NCBI RefSeq assembly: GCF_009765355.1
Contig: NZ_VTHK01000002.1
Span: 1 to 64,000 of the forward strand
DNA length: 64,000 bases
Direction: 5' to 3'
Source: Amycolatopsis anabasis
GTDB lineage: Bacteria > Actinomycetota > Actinomycetes > Mycobacteriales > Pseudonocardiaceae
Shown: piece after piece, positions 32,861 to 42,002 of the stretch
Numbering within the stretch: the first letter of the stretch is position 1
How the letters are laid out: each line of letters opens with the position of its first letter
The notes under the pieces: generated by a model
What the model was told of the DNA's origin: nothing
The model's input: only the letters and a program-made list of their open reading frames with translations
The model's database searches: none
Position numbers and translations under genes: made by a program

Positions 32861-33784
32861 ATGGCCGACGCGGTCACGATCTGCGAATGCTTCGCCCGCG
32901 ACGGGCTCCAGCACGAACCGGTCTTCCTCCCGACCGCCACCAAGGTCGCCCTGCTGGAACGGTTCGTGGCCGCGGGATTCACCCGCGTCGAGGCGACCGC
33001 CTACAGCCATCCCGGCCGGGTGCCCGCCTTCGCCGACGCGAGCGAGGTGCTCGCCGCGGCGCCGCGCGGCGGCGGAGTCGCGCTGAAGGCGACCTGCCCG
33101 AACCCGCGGGCCGTCGAGCGCGCGCTCGCCGACCTCGACCGCGGCGCGGGGGCGGACGAGCTGAGCCTGCTCGTGTCGGCGAGCGAGAGCCACACCGAGC
33201 GCAACCTGCGCACGACCCGGGCCCGGCAGTGGGAGCGCGTCACCGAGATGGCCCGGCTCGCCGGTGGCCGCTTCCGGTTGATCGGGGTGGTGTCGGTCGC
33301 CTTCGGCTGCCCGTTCGAAGGTCACGTCGATCCCGGGCGGGTCATCGAGGACGTGGCGCGCTTCGCCGACCTCGGCGCCGGCGCGGTCACCCTCGGCGAC
33401 ACCACCGGGGTGGCGACCCCGGTGGCCGTCGCCGCGATGTTCCGCCGGCTGGAAACCGAACTCCCGGGCCTGCCGGTGATCGCGCACTTCCACAACACGC
33501 GCGGCGCCGGGATCGCGAACGCCGTCGCCGCGCTGGAGGCGGGGTGCCGGAACTTCGACAGCGCGCTCGGCGGGGTCGGCGGGCATCCCGCCGCCATCGA
33601 GTACGGCGCCGGGCTCACCGGCAACGTCTGCACCGAGGATCTGGTCGCCCTGTTCGAGGCGATGGGCGTGCGCACCGGTCTGGACCTCGACGCCCTCGCC
33701 GCCGCGTCGCGCGCCTGCGAGGCCGCGCTGGGACGCGAACTGCACAGCATGGTCGCCCGCGCGGGCTTCGCGCGGTCCGCCTGA
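32861..33784 (+). CDS. Hydroxymethylglutaryl-CoA lyase-like protein
   Basis: This 307-residue protein of the HMGL/DRE-TIM family has FARDGLQ (Arg13, Asp14) and the metal ligands in AHFHNTRG (His209, His211). HMG-CoA lyases cleave a 3-hydroxy-3-methyl acyl-CoA to acetyl-CoA and a keto acid. The flexible loop that normally reads GGCPYA with the catalytic Cys reads GGHPAA here (about 240-245), so the usual Cys is absent. Another 3-hydroxyacyl-CoA substrate is likely. It is the first gene of an operon of CoA-ester enzymes behind a MarR operator. Confidence 0.82.
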   Translation: MADAVTICECFARDGLQHEPVFLPTATKVALLERFVAAGFTRVEATAYSHPGRVPAFADASEVLAAAPRGGGVALKATCPNPRAVERALADLDRGAGADELSLLVSASESHTERNLRTTRARQWERVTEMARLAGGRFRLIGVVSVAFGCPFEGHVDPGRVIEDVARFADLGAGAVTLGDTTGVATPVAVAAMFRRLETELPGLPVIAHFHNTRGAGIANAVAALEAGCRNFDSALGGVGGHPAAIEYGAGLTGNVCTEDLVALFEAMGVRTGLDLDALAAASRACEAALGRELHSMVARAGFARSA

Positions 33785-33808
33785 ACCCCTGCCGACAAGG
33801 AGATCTTC

Positions 33809-34549
33809 TTGACCGTCACCACCACCGGCGAACCGCTGCTCGTCGAGGATCGCGGGCCGGTGCGCGTGCTGACCCTCAACCGGCCCGCCAAGCTGAACGC
33901 GTTGAACACCGCGCTGACCCGGGCCCTGGACGAGGCGCTGCGCGCGGCCGACCGGGAGCCGTCGGTCCGCGCCGTCGTGCTGACCGGCAGCGGGCGCGGG
34001 TTCTGCGCGGGCGCGGACCTCACCGAGTTCGCGGAGTTGACCCCGGACAACCAGGCGCGGGTGCTGGACCGGGCCGAGCTGACCGCCACTGTCCAAACGC
34101 GACTGCAACGGCTCGGGAAACCGGTCGTGTCCGCGGTGCGCGGCGCCGCCGTCGGTGGCGGCGCCGGGCTGGCCATCGGGGCCGATATGGCGGTGGCCGG
34201 AACCGATCTGAAGTTCGGCTACCCCGAGCTGCGGCATTCGCTCGTCCCGGCCCTGGTGATGACCGGGCTGCAGCGCCACCTCGGCCGCAAACTCGCCTTC
34301 GAGCTGATCAGCACCGGCAGGCTGCTCGACGCCGCCGAGGCCGCCGGGCACGGCCTGGTCAACCGGGTCGTCGAGCCCGGGCAGGTGCTGGCCACCGCGC
34401 TCGGCATCGCCGAGGGCTGGGCCGCGGTCGAGCCGCGGGCGATGCGCGCGGCCAAGGAACTCTTCCACCGGGTCGCCGATCTGCCGTACGAGGCCGCCAT
34501 GCGCGCCGGGCAGGACGTCAACGCCCTCATGCGCGGGTTCCGCCGGTGA
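33809..34549 (+). CDS. Enoyl-CoA hydratase/isomerase family protein (first copy)
   Basis: This 246-residue crotonase-fold enzyme has the oxyanion-hole segments GRGFCAGADLTEF and RGAAVGGGAGLAIGADMAVA, and a C terminus AMRAAKELFHRVADLPYE. It would hydrate or isomerise an enoyl-CoA. It starts at TTG 33809 after AAGGAG, and its stop overlaps the CoA-transferase start. A second crotonase gene lies two genes on, so the two probably act on different intermediates. Confidence 0.87.
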   Translation: MTVTTTGEPLLVEDRGPVRVLTLNRPAKLNALNTALTRALDEALRAADREPSVRAVVLTGSGRGFCAGADLTEFAELTPDNQARVLDRAELTATVQTRLQRLGKPVVSAVRGAAVGGGAGLAIGADMAVAGTDLKFGYPELRHSLVPALVMTGLQRHLGRKLAFELISTGRLLDAAEAAGHGLVNRVVEPGQVLATALGIAEGWAAVEPRAMRAAKELFHRVADLPYEAAMRAGQDVNALMRGFRR

Positions 34550-35745
34550 GCGCGGCTCCCGGCCTCCTGGCGGGCGTGACCGTCCTCGACTTCTCGCGCG
34601 TGCTGGCCGCGCCGATGGCCACCCAGATCCTGGCCGAACTCGGCGCCACCGTGGTGAAGATCGAGCGCCCGGGGACCGGCGACGAGACCCGCGGGTTCGA
34701 ACCCCGGCTCCCGCACGGGGAGAGCGCGTATTTCTTCGCGTTCAACCGCGGGAAGCGTTCGGTCACCTTGGACCTGAAGTCCCCGCGCGGGCGGGAACTC
34801 GCCCGGGGACTCGCGCTGCGGGCGGACGTCGTGGTGGAGAACTTCCTGCCCGGGGTGATGGACCGGTTCGGCCTCGGCTACGCCGGCCTTGCCGCGGAGA
34901 ACCCGGGTCTCGTCTACGTTTCCGCCACCGGTTTCGGGCAGAGCGGCCCGGACCGGCACCGCAAGGGCTACGACACGGTGTTCCAGGCGCTGTCCGGGGT
35001 GATGGCCCTGACCGGCCCGCCGGACGGGCCCCCGGTGAAGACCGGGGTCCCGGTGGCCGATCTGACCTCGGGGCTGTGGGTGGTCATCGCCGTGCTCAGC
35101 GGGCTCGCCGGACGCGTCGCGAGCGGGCGGGGACGCCACCTCGACATCGCCATGATGGACGTCCAGCTCAGCCTGCACGCGCTCAACGCCGCCCGGTACT
35201 TCGCCCTGGGGGAGGAGCCGGTGCGGACCGGGACCGAGCACCCGGGCCGGGTGCCCTCGGCCGCCTTCCGCGACGCGGACGGGGAATGGCTGCACATCAG
35301 CGCGAGTGACCAGCACTGGGTTCCGCTGTGCCACGTGCTGGGGCTCGACGATCTCGCGGCGGATCGCCGGCTGCGCGGCAACGCCGGTCGCGTCGCCGAA
35401 CGGGAGCGGGTCATGCGTGCGCTGACCGACGCCATCGCCCGGCGGGAACGGGGGCCGCTGCTCGCCGCGCTGCGCGCCGCCGAGGTGCCCGCCGGGGAGG
35501 TGCGCGGGCTGCGCGAGGCCCTGGCGGATCCGCACGCCGCGGCGCGCGGTGTCGTGGCCGGATTCGACCACCCGACCGAGGGCGCCTTCCCCGCGTTGCG
35601 GACCCCGCTGCGCGAGACCGGCGAGCCGCCGCCGGAGACCTGCCCGCCCCCGCTGCTCGGCGCGGACACCGAGGACGTGCTCGCGACGATGCTCGGCGTG
35701 CCGCCCGGGGAACTCGCCCAACTGCGAATCGAAGGGGTGATCTGA
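34546..35745 (+). CDS. Family III CoA-transferase (CaiB/BaiF)
   Basis: This 399-residue enzyme moves CoA between acids. The N-terminal block VLDFSRVLAAPMATQILAEL with GATVVKIERPGTGDETRG is diagnostic, and the catalytic Asp is in HLDIAMMDVQLSL. GTG 34546 overlaps the previous stop (GTGA). In this operon it probably activates the incoming carboxylic acid with CoA from a pathway intermediate, in parallel with the ATP-dependent ligase downstream. Confidence 0.9.
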   Translation: MSAAPGLLAGVTVLDFSRVLAAPMATQILAELGATVVKIERPGTGDETRGFEPRLPHGESAYFFAFNRGKRSVTLDLKSPRGRELARGLALRADVVVENFLPGVMDRFGLGYAGLAAENPGLVYVSATGFGQSGPDRHRKGYDTVFQALSGVMALTGPPDGPPVKTGVPVADLTSGLWVVIAVLSGLAGRVASGRGRHLDIAMMDVQLSLHALNAARYFALGEEPVRTGTEHPGRVPSAAFRDADGEWLHISASDQHWVPLCHVLGLDDLAADRRLRGNAGRVAERERVMRALTDAIARRERGPLLAALRAAEVPAGEVRGLREALADPHAAARGVVAGFDHPTEGAFPALRTPLRETGEPPPETCPPPLLGADTEDVLATMLGVPPGELAQLRIEGVI

Positions 35746-35746
35746 A

Positions 35747-36514
35747 GTGTCCACAGTGGACCGGGTGACCTGCGAGGTGGCCGCCGGGATCGCCCGGGTC
35801 GTGCTGGCGCGCCCGGCGGCGCGCAACGCCGTCGACCTGCCGATGTGCCTGCGGCTGCGGGAGGTCTTCGAGGAGATCGACGCCGACGGCGGCGTCCGGG
35901 CCGTGCTGCTGTCCGCGGCCGGGCCGTCCTTCTGCGCCGGGGCCGACCTGCGGGAGCGGACGGACAAGGACGCGGCCTGGGTGCGGCGCAGGCGGATCGC
36001 GTCCTTCGCCGCGTACAGCGCGATCGAACGGTGCCGCCATCCGGTGGTCGCGCTGGTGCACGGCGCGGTCGTCGGTTCGGGCGGGGAGATCGTGCTCGCC
36101 GCGGACTTCGCGGTCGCCGCCGAGGACGCGGTGTTCCGGTTCCCGGAGCCGCACTGGGGAACCGTGGGCGCCACCCAGCGGCTGCCGCGTGCCGTCGGGA
36201 AGCGGCGGGCCAAGGAACTGCTGTTCACCAACCGCCCGGTCACCGCGGCCGAGGCGCGCGAACTCGGGCTGGTCAACCGCGTGGTGCCGGGGGAGCGGCT
36301 CGCCGAGACGGGAACGGAGATCGCGCATACGATCCGCCAGGCGCCCCCGCTGGCGATCGCGCTCACCAAGCGGGCGGTCGACCTCGGTCACGAGACCGAT
36401 CTCGACCGGGGGATCCGGATCGAGCTGGCCGCGATCGAGCACGGCCTGGCCGACGGCGGCTGGCGCGACGGTGTCGACGCCTTCGCCCGGCGGGGCACGG
36501 CCGAGGAGGAATGA
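35747..36514 (+). CDS. Enoyl-CoA hydratase/isomerase family protein (second copy)
   Basis: This 255-residue crotonase has SAAGPSFCAGADLRERTD and VHGAVVGSGGEIVLAADFAV as the oxyanion-hole segments, and GTVGATQRLPRAVGKRRAKE after the active-site loop. It is distinct in sequence from the copy at 33809. GTG 35747 lies just after the CoA-transferase stop. Its TGA overlaps the ligase start region (ATGATG). It is the hydratase or isomerase step of the CoA-ester pathway. Confidence 0.87.
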   Translation: MSTVDRVTCEVAAGIARVVLARPAARNAVDLPMCLRLREVFEEIDADGGVRAVLLSAAGPSFCAGADLRERTDKDAAWVRRRRIASFAAYSAIERCRHPVVALVHGAVVGSGGEIVLAADFAVAAEDAVFRFPEPHWGTVGATQRLPRAVGKRRAKELLFTNRPVTAAEARELGLVNRVVPGERLAETGTEIAHTIRQAPPLAIALTKRAVDLGHETDLDRGIRIELAAIEHGLADGGWRDGVDAFARRGTAEEE

Positions 36515-38100
36515 TGGAACTCAGGACCGCGTGCCCGCTGACCGTGCACGAGGCGCTGGACCGGGCCGCCCTGCTCGCGCCGGACGTCGAAGCCGTGGTC
36601 ACCGCCGACGCGCGGATCACCTACGGCGAACTCGCCGGGGAGGTGGTCCGGATCCGGTCCGCGCTGGCCGCGCACGGGATCCGCCGCGGCGACCGGGTCG
36701 GACTGTGCCTGGGCAACGAACCGCGCTGGGTCGCGCTGTTCCTCGCCCTCGGCTCGCTGGGCGCGCTGACCGTTCCGCTCAACACCCGGTGGCGGACCGG
36801 GGAAATCCGCGACGCCCTCGCCCGGTCCCGCGTCACCACGCTGTTCGTCGCCGACCGGGTCGTGCGCGTCGACTTCGTCGCGATGCTCCGCGAACTCGGC
36901 CTGGACGGGGAAAACCTGCCGGTTCCCGGCCTGCCCGATCTCGAGCGGGTCGTCGTGCTGGGCGAAGATTCGCCCGACTGGCCGGACTTCCTGGCCCGCG
37001 GCGGCGCCGACGTGCCGCCGTGCGCCGAGCCGGAGGACCTGCTGCTGGTCCAGTACACCTCGGGCACCACCGCCCGGCCGAAGGGCGTGCTGCTCACCCA
37101 CCGCAGCATGTGCGCCGACGCGTTCTTCTCCGGTGCGCGCCTGGGCCTGCGGCCCGGCGACCGGTTCCACAGCGCGCGCCCGTTCTTCCACGTCGCCGGG
37201 AGCACGCTGTCCGTGCTCGCGTCGATCCAGCACGCCACGACCCTGGTCACCATGCCGCGGTTCGAACCGGCCGAGGCGCTGCGGCTGATGGAGGCCGAGC
37301 GCTGCACCCACTTCTCCGGGAACGACACGATCGCGCTGATGCTGCTGAACCATCCGGACCGCGCCCGGCGGAAGCTGTGGCTGCGCGGCGCCTGGGTCGC
37401 GGCCTCGCCCGCGGTGCTCCGCCGCGTGATCGGTGAACTCGGCGCGGTGGAATGCGTGGCGGGCTACGGGCTTTCCGAGGCGTCGCCGAACGTGGCGCAG
37501 TCCTGCTGGTGGGAGGACCGCGAGTTGCGCGCCTCCGGCGCCATGCGGGTCGAACCCGGGGTCGAGGTCCGGATCCGGGCGCCGGCGGGGGACCGGGACT
37601 GCGGGCCCGGCGAGCCCGGTTCGATCCTGGTGCGCGGCTGGAACGTCATGCGCGGTTACCTCGACGCGCCCGAGCAGACCGCGGCCGTGCTCGACGCGGA
37701 CGGCTGGCTGTCCACCGGCGACGTCGGGCTGCTCGACGAGACCGGCCGCCTGCATTTCACCGGGCGCACCAAGGACATCATCCGGGTCGGCGGGGAGAAC
37801 GTGGCCCCCGCGGAGGTCGAGGACGCCCTGCACCGGCACCCGGGCATCCGGCAGGCCGCGGTGGTCGGGGTGCCCGACGACCGGCTCCTCGAGGTTCCGT
37901 TCGCCTTCGTCGTCCTCAACGAGGGGGCCGCGGTCACCGAAGCCGAGCTGCTGGCCTGGGCGCGCGAGCGGATGGCCGGGTTCAAGGCGCCCCGTTACTT
38001 CCGGATCGTCGAAGGGTTCGAGCGGACCGCGAGCGCGAAGGTGCGCAAGGACCGGCTGGCCGCCCGCGCCCGCGAACTGATCGGAGAGACCGGCCCATGA
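36514..38100 (+). CDS. Acyl-CoA synthetase (AMP-forming)
   Basis: This 528-residue ANL-family ligase activates a carboxylic acid to its CoA thioester with ATP. The P-loop is VQYTSGTTARPKGVLLTH, the A5 core GYGLSEASPN, the A7 core WLSTGDVGLLDETGRLHFTG and A8 RTKDIIRVGGENVAPAEVE. The catalytic Lys near the C terminus lies in ERTASAKVRKDRL. ATG 36514 fits the GAGGAGGA site; an ATG 3 bases earlier is also in frame. It overlaps the next gene (ATGA). Confidence 0.93.
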   Translation: MELRTACPLTVHEALDRAALLAPDVEAVVTADARITYGELAGEVVRIRSALAAHGIRRGDRVGLCLGNEPRWVALFLALGSLGALTVPLNTRWRTGEIRDALARSRVTTLFVADRVVRVDFVAMLRELGLDGENLPVPGLPDLERVVVLGEDSPDWPDFLARGGADVPPCAEPEDLLLVQYTSGTTARPKGVLLTHRSMCADAFFSGARLGLRPGDRFHSARPFFHVAGSTLSVLASIQHATTLVTMPRFEPAEALRLMEAERCTHFSGNDTIALMLLNHPDRARRKLWLRGAWVAASPAVLRRVIGELGAVECVAGYGLSEASPNVAQSCWWEDRELRASGAMRVEPGVEVRIRAPAGDRDCGPGEPGSILVRGWNVMRGYLDAPEQTAAVLDADGWLSTGDVGLLDETGRLHFTGRTKDIIRVGGENVAPAEVEDALHRHPGIRQAAVVGVPDDRLLEVPFAFVVLNEGAAVTEAELLAWARERMAGFKAPRYFRIVEGFERTASAKVRKDRLAARARELIGETGP

Positions 38101-39056
38101 CGGCGATTCCGACCCCGGTCACCCGGCTGCTGGGCGTCGAGCTGCCGATCGTGCAGGCCGGGATGTCCTGGGCCTCCTCGTGCTCGGCGCTCCCGCTCGC
38201 GGTCAGCCGGGCCGGTGGGCTGGGCGTGGTGGCCGCCGGGCCGATGCGCCTCGACGATCTGGACCGGACCCTGGGGGAGATGCGGCGGGGGACCGATCGC
38301 CCGTGGGCGGTGAACCTGCCGCTCTACCGCAAGGGGGCGCAGGAGGTCATCGACCTCCTGCTCGAGCACCGCCCGCCGGTGCTGATCGCCTCCCAGGGCG
38401 GGCCCCGGCGCTACCTCGACCGGTTCCACGCCGCCGGGACGATCTGCCTGCACGTCGTCGCCGGAACCGAACACGCCCGGAAGGCGGCCGGAGCCGGGGT
38501 CGACGGGCTCGTCGTGGTGGGCGCCGAGGCGGGCGGGCATCCCCCGCCTTCGATGGTGGGCACCGGAGTGCTCGTGCGCGCGGTGGTGACGGCCGTCCCG
38601 GGCACCCCGGTCATCGCGTCGGGGGGCATCGCGGACGGGGCAGGGCTGGCCGCGATGCTCGCGCTCGGCGCGGGCGGCGCGCAGTTCGGCACCCGGTTCC
38701 TCGCGAGCGACGAGGCCACCGTCCATCCGGCCTACAAGGCGGCCGTGGCCGGAGCGTCCATCGAGGACACCCGGACCGTCGGGCACGGCCTGGGCACGAT
38801 TCGCGGGATCGCGAACGAGTTCACCGCGCGCATGGCCGAGCTGGAGCGCGTCGCGGCCCCGCTCGACGCCCGCCGCGAGGCGTTCGACGCCGCGACCCTG
38901 CGCGACGCGGCGCTGCACGGTGACGTCAGCGGCGGCAAGGTCGAGGCCGGGCAGTCGGCCGGGCTGGTGGACGAGGTCCTCCCGGCGGCGAAGATCGTCG
39001 AGCGGATCGTCGCCGAGTACGAGCGGGCGCGGCACCGCCTCCCCGCCGCCAGGTAG
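38097..39056 (+). CDS. Nitronate monooxygenase/enoyl reductase-like FMN protein
   Basis: This 319-residue TIM-barrel flavoprotein of the 2-nitropropane dioxygenase family has ELPIVQAGMSWASSCSALPL at the N terminus, GVDGLVVVGAEAGGHPP with the catalytic-region His, and the FMN phosphate block VIASGGIADGAGLAAMLALG followed by AGGAQFGTRFL. Members oxidise nitronates or act as flavin reductases on enoyl compounds. In a CoA-ester operon the reductase role is plausible. It is last in the operon and is followed by a 46-bp palindrome. Confidence 0.87.
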   Translation: MTAIPTPVTRLLGVELPIVQAGMSWASSCSALPLAVSRAGGLGVVAAGPMRLDDLDRTLGEMRRGTDRPWAVNLPLYRKGAQEVIDLLLEHRPPVLIASQGGPRRYLDRFHAAGTICLHVVAGTEHARKAAGAGVDGLVVVGAEAGGHPPPSMVGTGVLVRAVVTAVPGTPVIASGGIADGAGLAAMLALGAGGAQFGTRFLASDEATVHPAYKAAVAGASIEDTRTVGHGLGTIRGIANEFTARMAELERVAAPLDARREAFDAATLRDAALHGDVSGGKVEAGQSAGLVDEVLPAAKIVERIVAEYERARHRLPAAR

Positions 39057-39102
39057 GTCGTGAGTGTTCCGGCCGGTTCTAACCGGTCTGTCCACTCACG
39101 AC
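39057..39102. repeat. 46-bp palindrome, copy 3
   Basis: It begins at the base after the stop codon of the flavoprotein gene. It has the same outer arms and CCGGTT/AACCGG core as copies 1 and 2. Here it separates two MarR-controlled operons and probably terminates the first. Confidence 0.85.
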
Positions 39103-39160
39103 CCCCCACACCCGGCGCCCTCGTGCAGAAGGCGCTCCGCCCCCAGGTTCTGCCATTCAG

Positions 39161-39179
39161 GTGTTGACATTCTCAACAC
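39161..39179 (+). promoter_or_regulatory. MarR operator O3 before the aldehyde dehydrogenase operon
   Basis: GTGTTGACATTCTCAACAC has perfect 7-bp arms and an embedded TTGACA -35, with GAGACT 17 bases downstream. It is nearly identical to O2, which links the two operons to one regulator. Confidence 0.75.
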
Positions 39180-39239
39180 TCGGGCTGAGACTCTGCGAGT
39201 GAACCGGTGCATCGGGGCACGGCGAGGAAGGGATCCGAG

Positions 39240-40685
39240 ATGTCCGTCAACTCCGCGGCGACGTTGTTGATCAACGGAAAATGGCAGGAGGGCAACGGGA
39301 ACTTCGATGTGCTGGATCCCGCCACCCTGGACGTCATCGGGCAGGCGGCGGACGGTGACCGCGACGACGCGGCCGCGGCGCTGGACGCGGCCTGCGCCGC
39401 GTTCGACGGCTGGCGGTCGGCGGGCGCCGAGCGGCGCGGCGACCTGCTGCGCCAGGCGGCCGCGGGGATCCGGGCGCGAGCGGAGTCCCTGGCGAGCCTG
39501 CTGACCAGTGAGAACGGCAAGCCGCTGGCGGAGTCCCGGGGCGAGTTGCTCGGCAGCGCGCGCATGCTGGAGTGGAGCGCGGAGCAGGGCAGGCGGGCCG
39601 ACGGGCGGGTGACCCCGGCCTCCGGTTCCGGGCCGGGGCTGGTGCTGAAGTCCCCGGTCGGACCCGCCCTGGCCATCACGCCGTGGAACTTCCCCGCCAG
39701 CATGCTGATCCGCAAGGTCGGCCTCGCCCTGGCCGCGGGCGTCCCGTTGATCGTGAAACCGGCCGAGCAGACGCCGTTGATCGCCGCCGAGCTGATCGGC
39801 ATCGTCAACGACGCCGGGCTCCCGCCGGGCGTCCTCCAGTGCGTGACCACGTCCCGCCCCGCGGAGGTGGCGGGCGCGCTGCTGGCCGACGAGCGCCTGC
39901 GCAAGGTCAGTTTCACCGGATCGACCGAGGTGGGCCTGGGCCTGGTGCGCGGCACCGAGAACCACCTGCGCCGCATCTCGCTCGAACTGGGCGGGCACTC
40001 GCCGGCGATCGTGTTCCCGGACGCGGACGTGCCCGCCGCGGCGGCCGGGGTCGCGGCGGCGAAGTTCTTCAACGCCGGGCAGAGCTGCATCGCGATCAAC
40101 CGGCTCTACGTGCACCGCGAGGTGCGGGACGAGTTCCTGGAACTGCTGGAGCGGAAGGTGGCCGCGCTGCGGCTGGGACACGGCTCGGCGTCGGGAACGA
40201 CCACCGGCCCGCTGATCGACCGCGCGGGCCTGGCGAAGGTGGAACGGCACGTCGAGGACGCGGTCTCGCGGGGCGCGACGGTGATGCTCGGCGGCCGCCG
40301 CTGGGAACCGGCGGATCCCGCGCTGGCGGGCGCCTTCTACGAGCCGACGATCCTCACCGGCGCCGACGACGGCATGCGGATCACGCACGAGGAGACGTTC
40401 GGGCCGGTGCTGCCGGTCTACTCGTTCGACACCGACGAAGAAGCGATCGCGCGGGCCAACCGCACCGATTACGGGCTCGCGGCCTACGTGTTCTCCGGTG
40501 GCCTCGCCCGCACCTGGAACGCCGTCGAGCGGCTGAACTTCGGGGTGATCGGCGTGAACGAACCGGGCCCGGTGCGCCCCGAACTCCCCTTCGGCGGCAT
40601 GAAGAACAGCGGCCAGGAACGAGAAGGCGGAGCCGAGGGCATCGAGGCCTACCTGGAGACGAAGGCCGTCTCGATCAGGTTCTGA
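39240..40685 (+). CDS. Aldehyde dehydrogenase (succinate-semialdehyde type)
   Basis: This 481-residue NAD(P)-dependent enzyme oxidises an aldehyde to an acid. It has the coenzyme loop FTGSTEVGLGL, the general base Glu in ISLELGGHSPAIVF and the nucleophile Cys in NAGQSCIAINRL. The C-terminal FGGMKNSGQEREGG is typical of semialdehyde dehydrogenases. ATG 39240 follows GAGGAAGGG. It heads an operon with an aminotransferase, an ABC importer and a kinase-phospholyase fusion, all of which could deliver an aldehyde to it. Confidence 0.93.
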   Translation: MSVNSAATLLINGKWQEGNGNFDVLDPATLDVIGQAADGDRDDAAAALDAACAAFDGWRSAGAERRGDLLRQAAAGIRARAESLASLLTSENGKPLAESRGELLGSARMLEWSAEQGRRADGRVTPASGSGPGLVLKSPVGPALAITPWNFPASMLIRKVGLALAAGVPLIVKPAEQTPLIAAELIGIVNDAGLPPGVLQCVTTSRPAEVAGALLADERLRKVSFTGSTEVGLGLVRGTENHLRRISLELGGHSPAIVFPDADVPAAAAGVAAAKFFNAGQSCIAINRLYVHREVRDEFLELLERKVAALRLGHGSASGTTTGPLIDRAGLAKVERHVEDAVSRGATVMLGGRRWEPADPALAGAFYEPTILTGADDGMRITHEETFGPVLPVYSFDTDEEAIARANRTDYGLAAYVFSGGLARTWNAVERLNFGVIGVNEPGPVRPELPFGGMKNSGQEREGGAEGIEAYLETKAVSIRF

Positions 40686-40706
40686 CCGGAAAGCGGAGGC
40701 GGCGAA

Positions 40707-42002
40707 ATGACCAGCACGGAAACCGGCACCGAACGCGCCACCCGGCTCGCCGAACGGGACGCGCGGACGATCATCCACCCGCACACCACGATCGGCGCGC
40801 CGGACCCGGCCGTGGTGTTCGACCGCGGGCACGGCGCGTTGCTCTGGGACGTGGCGGGAAAGTCCTATGTGGACGGAACCTGCGGGCTGTGGCAGTGCCC
40901 GGTCGGGCACGGGCGCCGCGAGCTGGCGGAGGCGGCCGCCGAGCAGATCGAGAAGCTGGAGTTCTACTCGTCCTTCGGCGACTACTCCAACGAACCCTCG
41001 ATCGCGCTCGCCGAGCGCCTGCTCGGCCTCGCCCCGCCGGGACTGGACCGGGTGTTCTTCACCAACGGCGGTTCGGAAGGCGTGGAGACCGCCATCAAGC
41101 TGGCCCGGCTCGCCCAGACCCGGGACAACCCCGAACGCACCGTCATCCTGGCCCGCACCGGCGGGTACCACGGCATGGGCGGCGGATCGCTGGCCGCCAC
41201 CGGAATCGACCGGCTGCGCGCGGGGTTCGGCCCGCTCCTGCCCGGTGTCGAGTTCCTCGGCAAACCGCACGAACTGGTGCACGGCGAGGGCGCGACCGAT
41301 CTGCTGATCGCCGAACTGGAACGGCGGATCGCCGAGATCGGCCCGCACCGGATCGCCGCGTTCATCGGCGAACCGGTGCTGGGCGTCGGCGGCATGGTCC
41401 CGCCGCCGCGCGACTACTGGCCGCGGGTTCAGGAAGTGCTTCGGCGGGCAGGAATCCTGCTGATCGTCGACGAGATCGTGACCGCGTTCGGCCGGACGGG
41501 GCACTGGTTCGCCTCCGGCCACTACGGGATCGACCCGGACATGATCGTCACCGCCAAGGGGATCACCAGCGGCTACATCCCGATGGGCGCCGTGCTGATC
41601 GGCCGCCGCGTGCTGGAACTGGCCGACGGGGCGACCTTCCTGCACGGCTTCACCTACAACGGTCATCCGGTCGGCGCCGCGGTCGCGCTCGCGAACCTGG
41701 ACATCCTGGAACGCGAGGGCCTGCTCGACCGCGCGAAGGTCGCCGGCGCCCGGATCCTGGACGGGCTGCGGCCGCTGGAGACCCTGGACCACGTCCGCGA
41801 GGTGCGCGGGATCGGGCTGATGCTCGGGGTGGAACTCGACCGCGACGCGGCGAGCGTCCAGTCCGGAGCCCGCGCGGACGGCCTGATCGTGCGCGCCGCG
41901 GGAAACAACATCGTGCTCTCCCCGCCGCTGGTGATCACCGACGAGCAGGCCGGCACCCTGGTGCGCGTCGTGCGCGAGCACGTCGAGGCGATGCCGTTAT
42001 GA
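40707..42002 (+). CDS. Class III aminotransferase
   Basis: This 431-residue PLP enzyme acts on omega-amino groups. It has the cofactor-binding FFTNGGSEGVETAIKLARL, the acidic residue in LLIVDEIVTAFGRTGHWF and the Schiff-base Lys in MIVTAKGITSGYIPMGAV. It turns an amine into an aldehyde, with a keto acid as acceptor, feeding the dehydrogenase upstream. It resembles putrescine- or beta-alanine-pyruvate transaminases. Its stop overlaps the start of the binding protein. Confidence 0.92.
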   Translation: MTSTETGTERATRLAERDARTIIHPHTTIGAPDPAVVFDRGHGALLWDVAGKSYVDGTCGLWQCPVGHGRRELAEAAAEQIEKLEFYSSFGDYSNEPSIALAERLLGLAPPGLDRVFFTNGGSEGVETAIKLARLAQTRDNPERTVILARTGGYHGMGGGSLAATGIDRLRAGFGPLLPGVEFLGKPHELVHGEGATDLLIAELERRIAEIGPHRIAAFIGEPVLGVGGMVPPPRDYWPRVQEVLRRAGILLIVDEIVTAFGRTGHWFASGHYGIDPDMIVTAKGITSGYIPMGAVLIGRRVLELADGATFLHGFTYNGHPVGAAVALANLDILEREGLLDRAKVAGARILDGLRPLETLDHVREVRGIGLMLGVELDRDAASVQSGARADGLIVRAAGNNIVLSPPLVITDEQAGTLVRVVREHVEAMPL

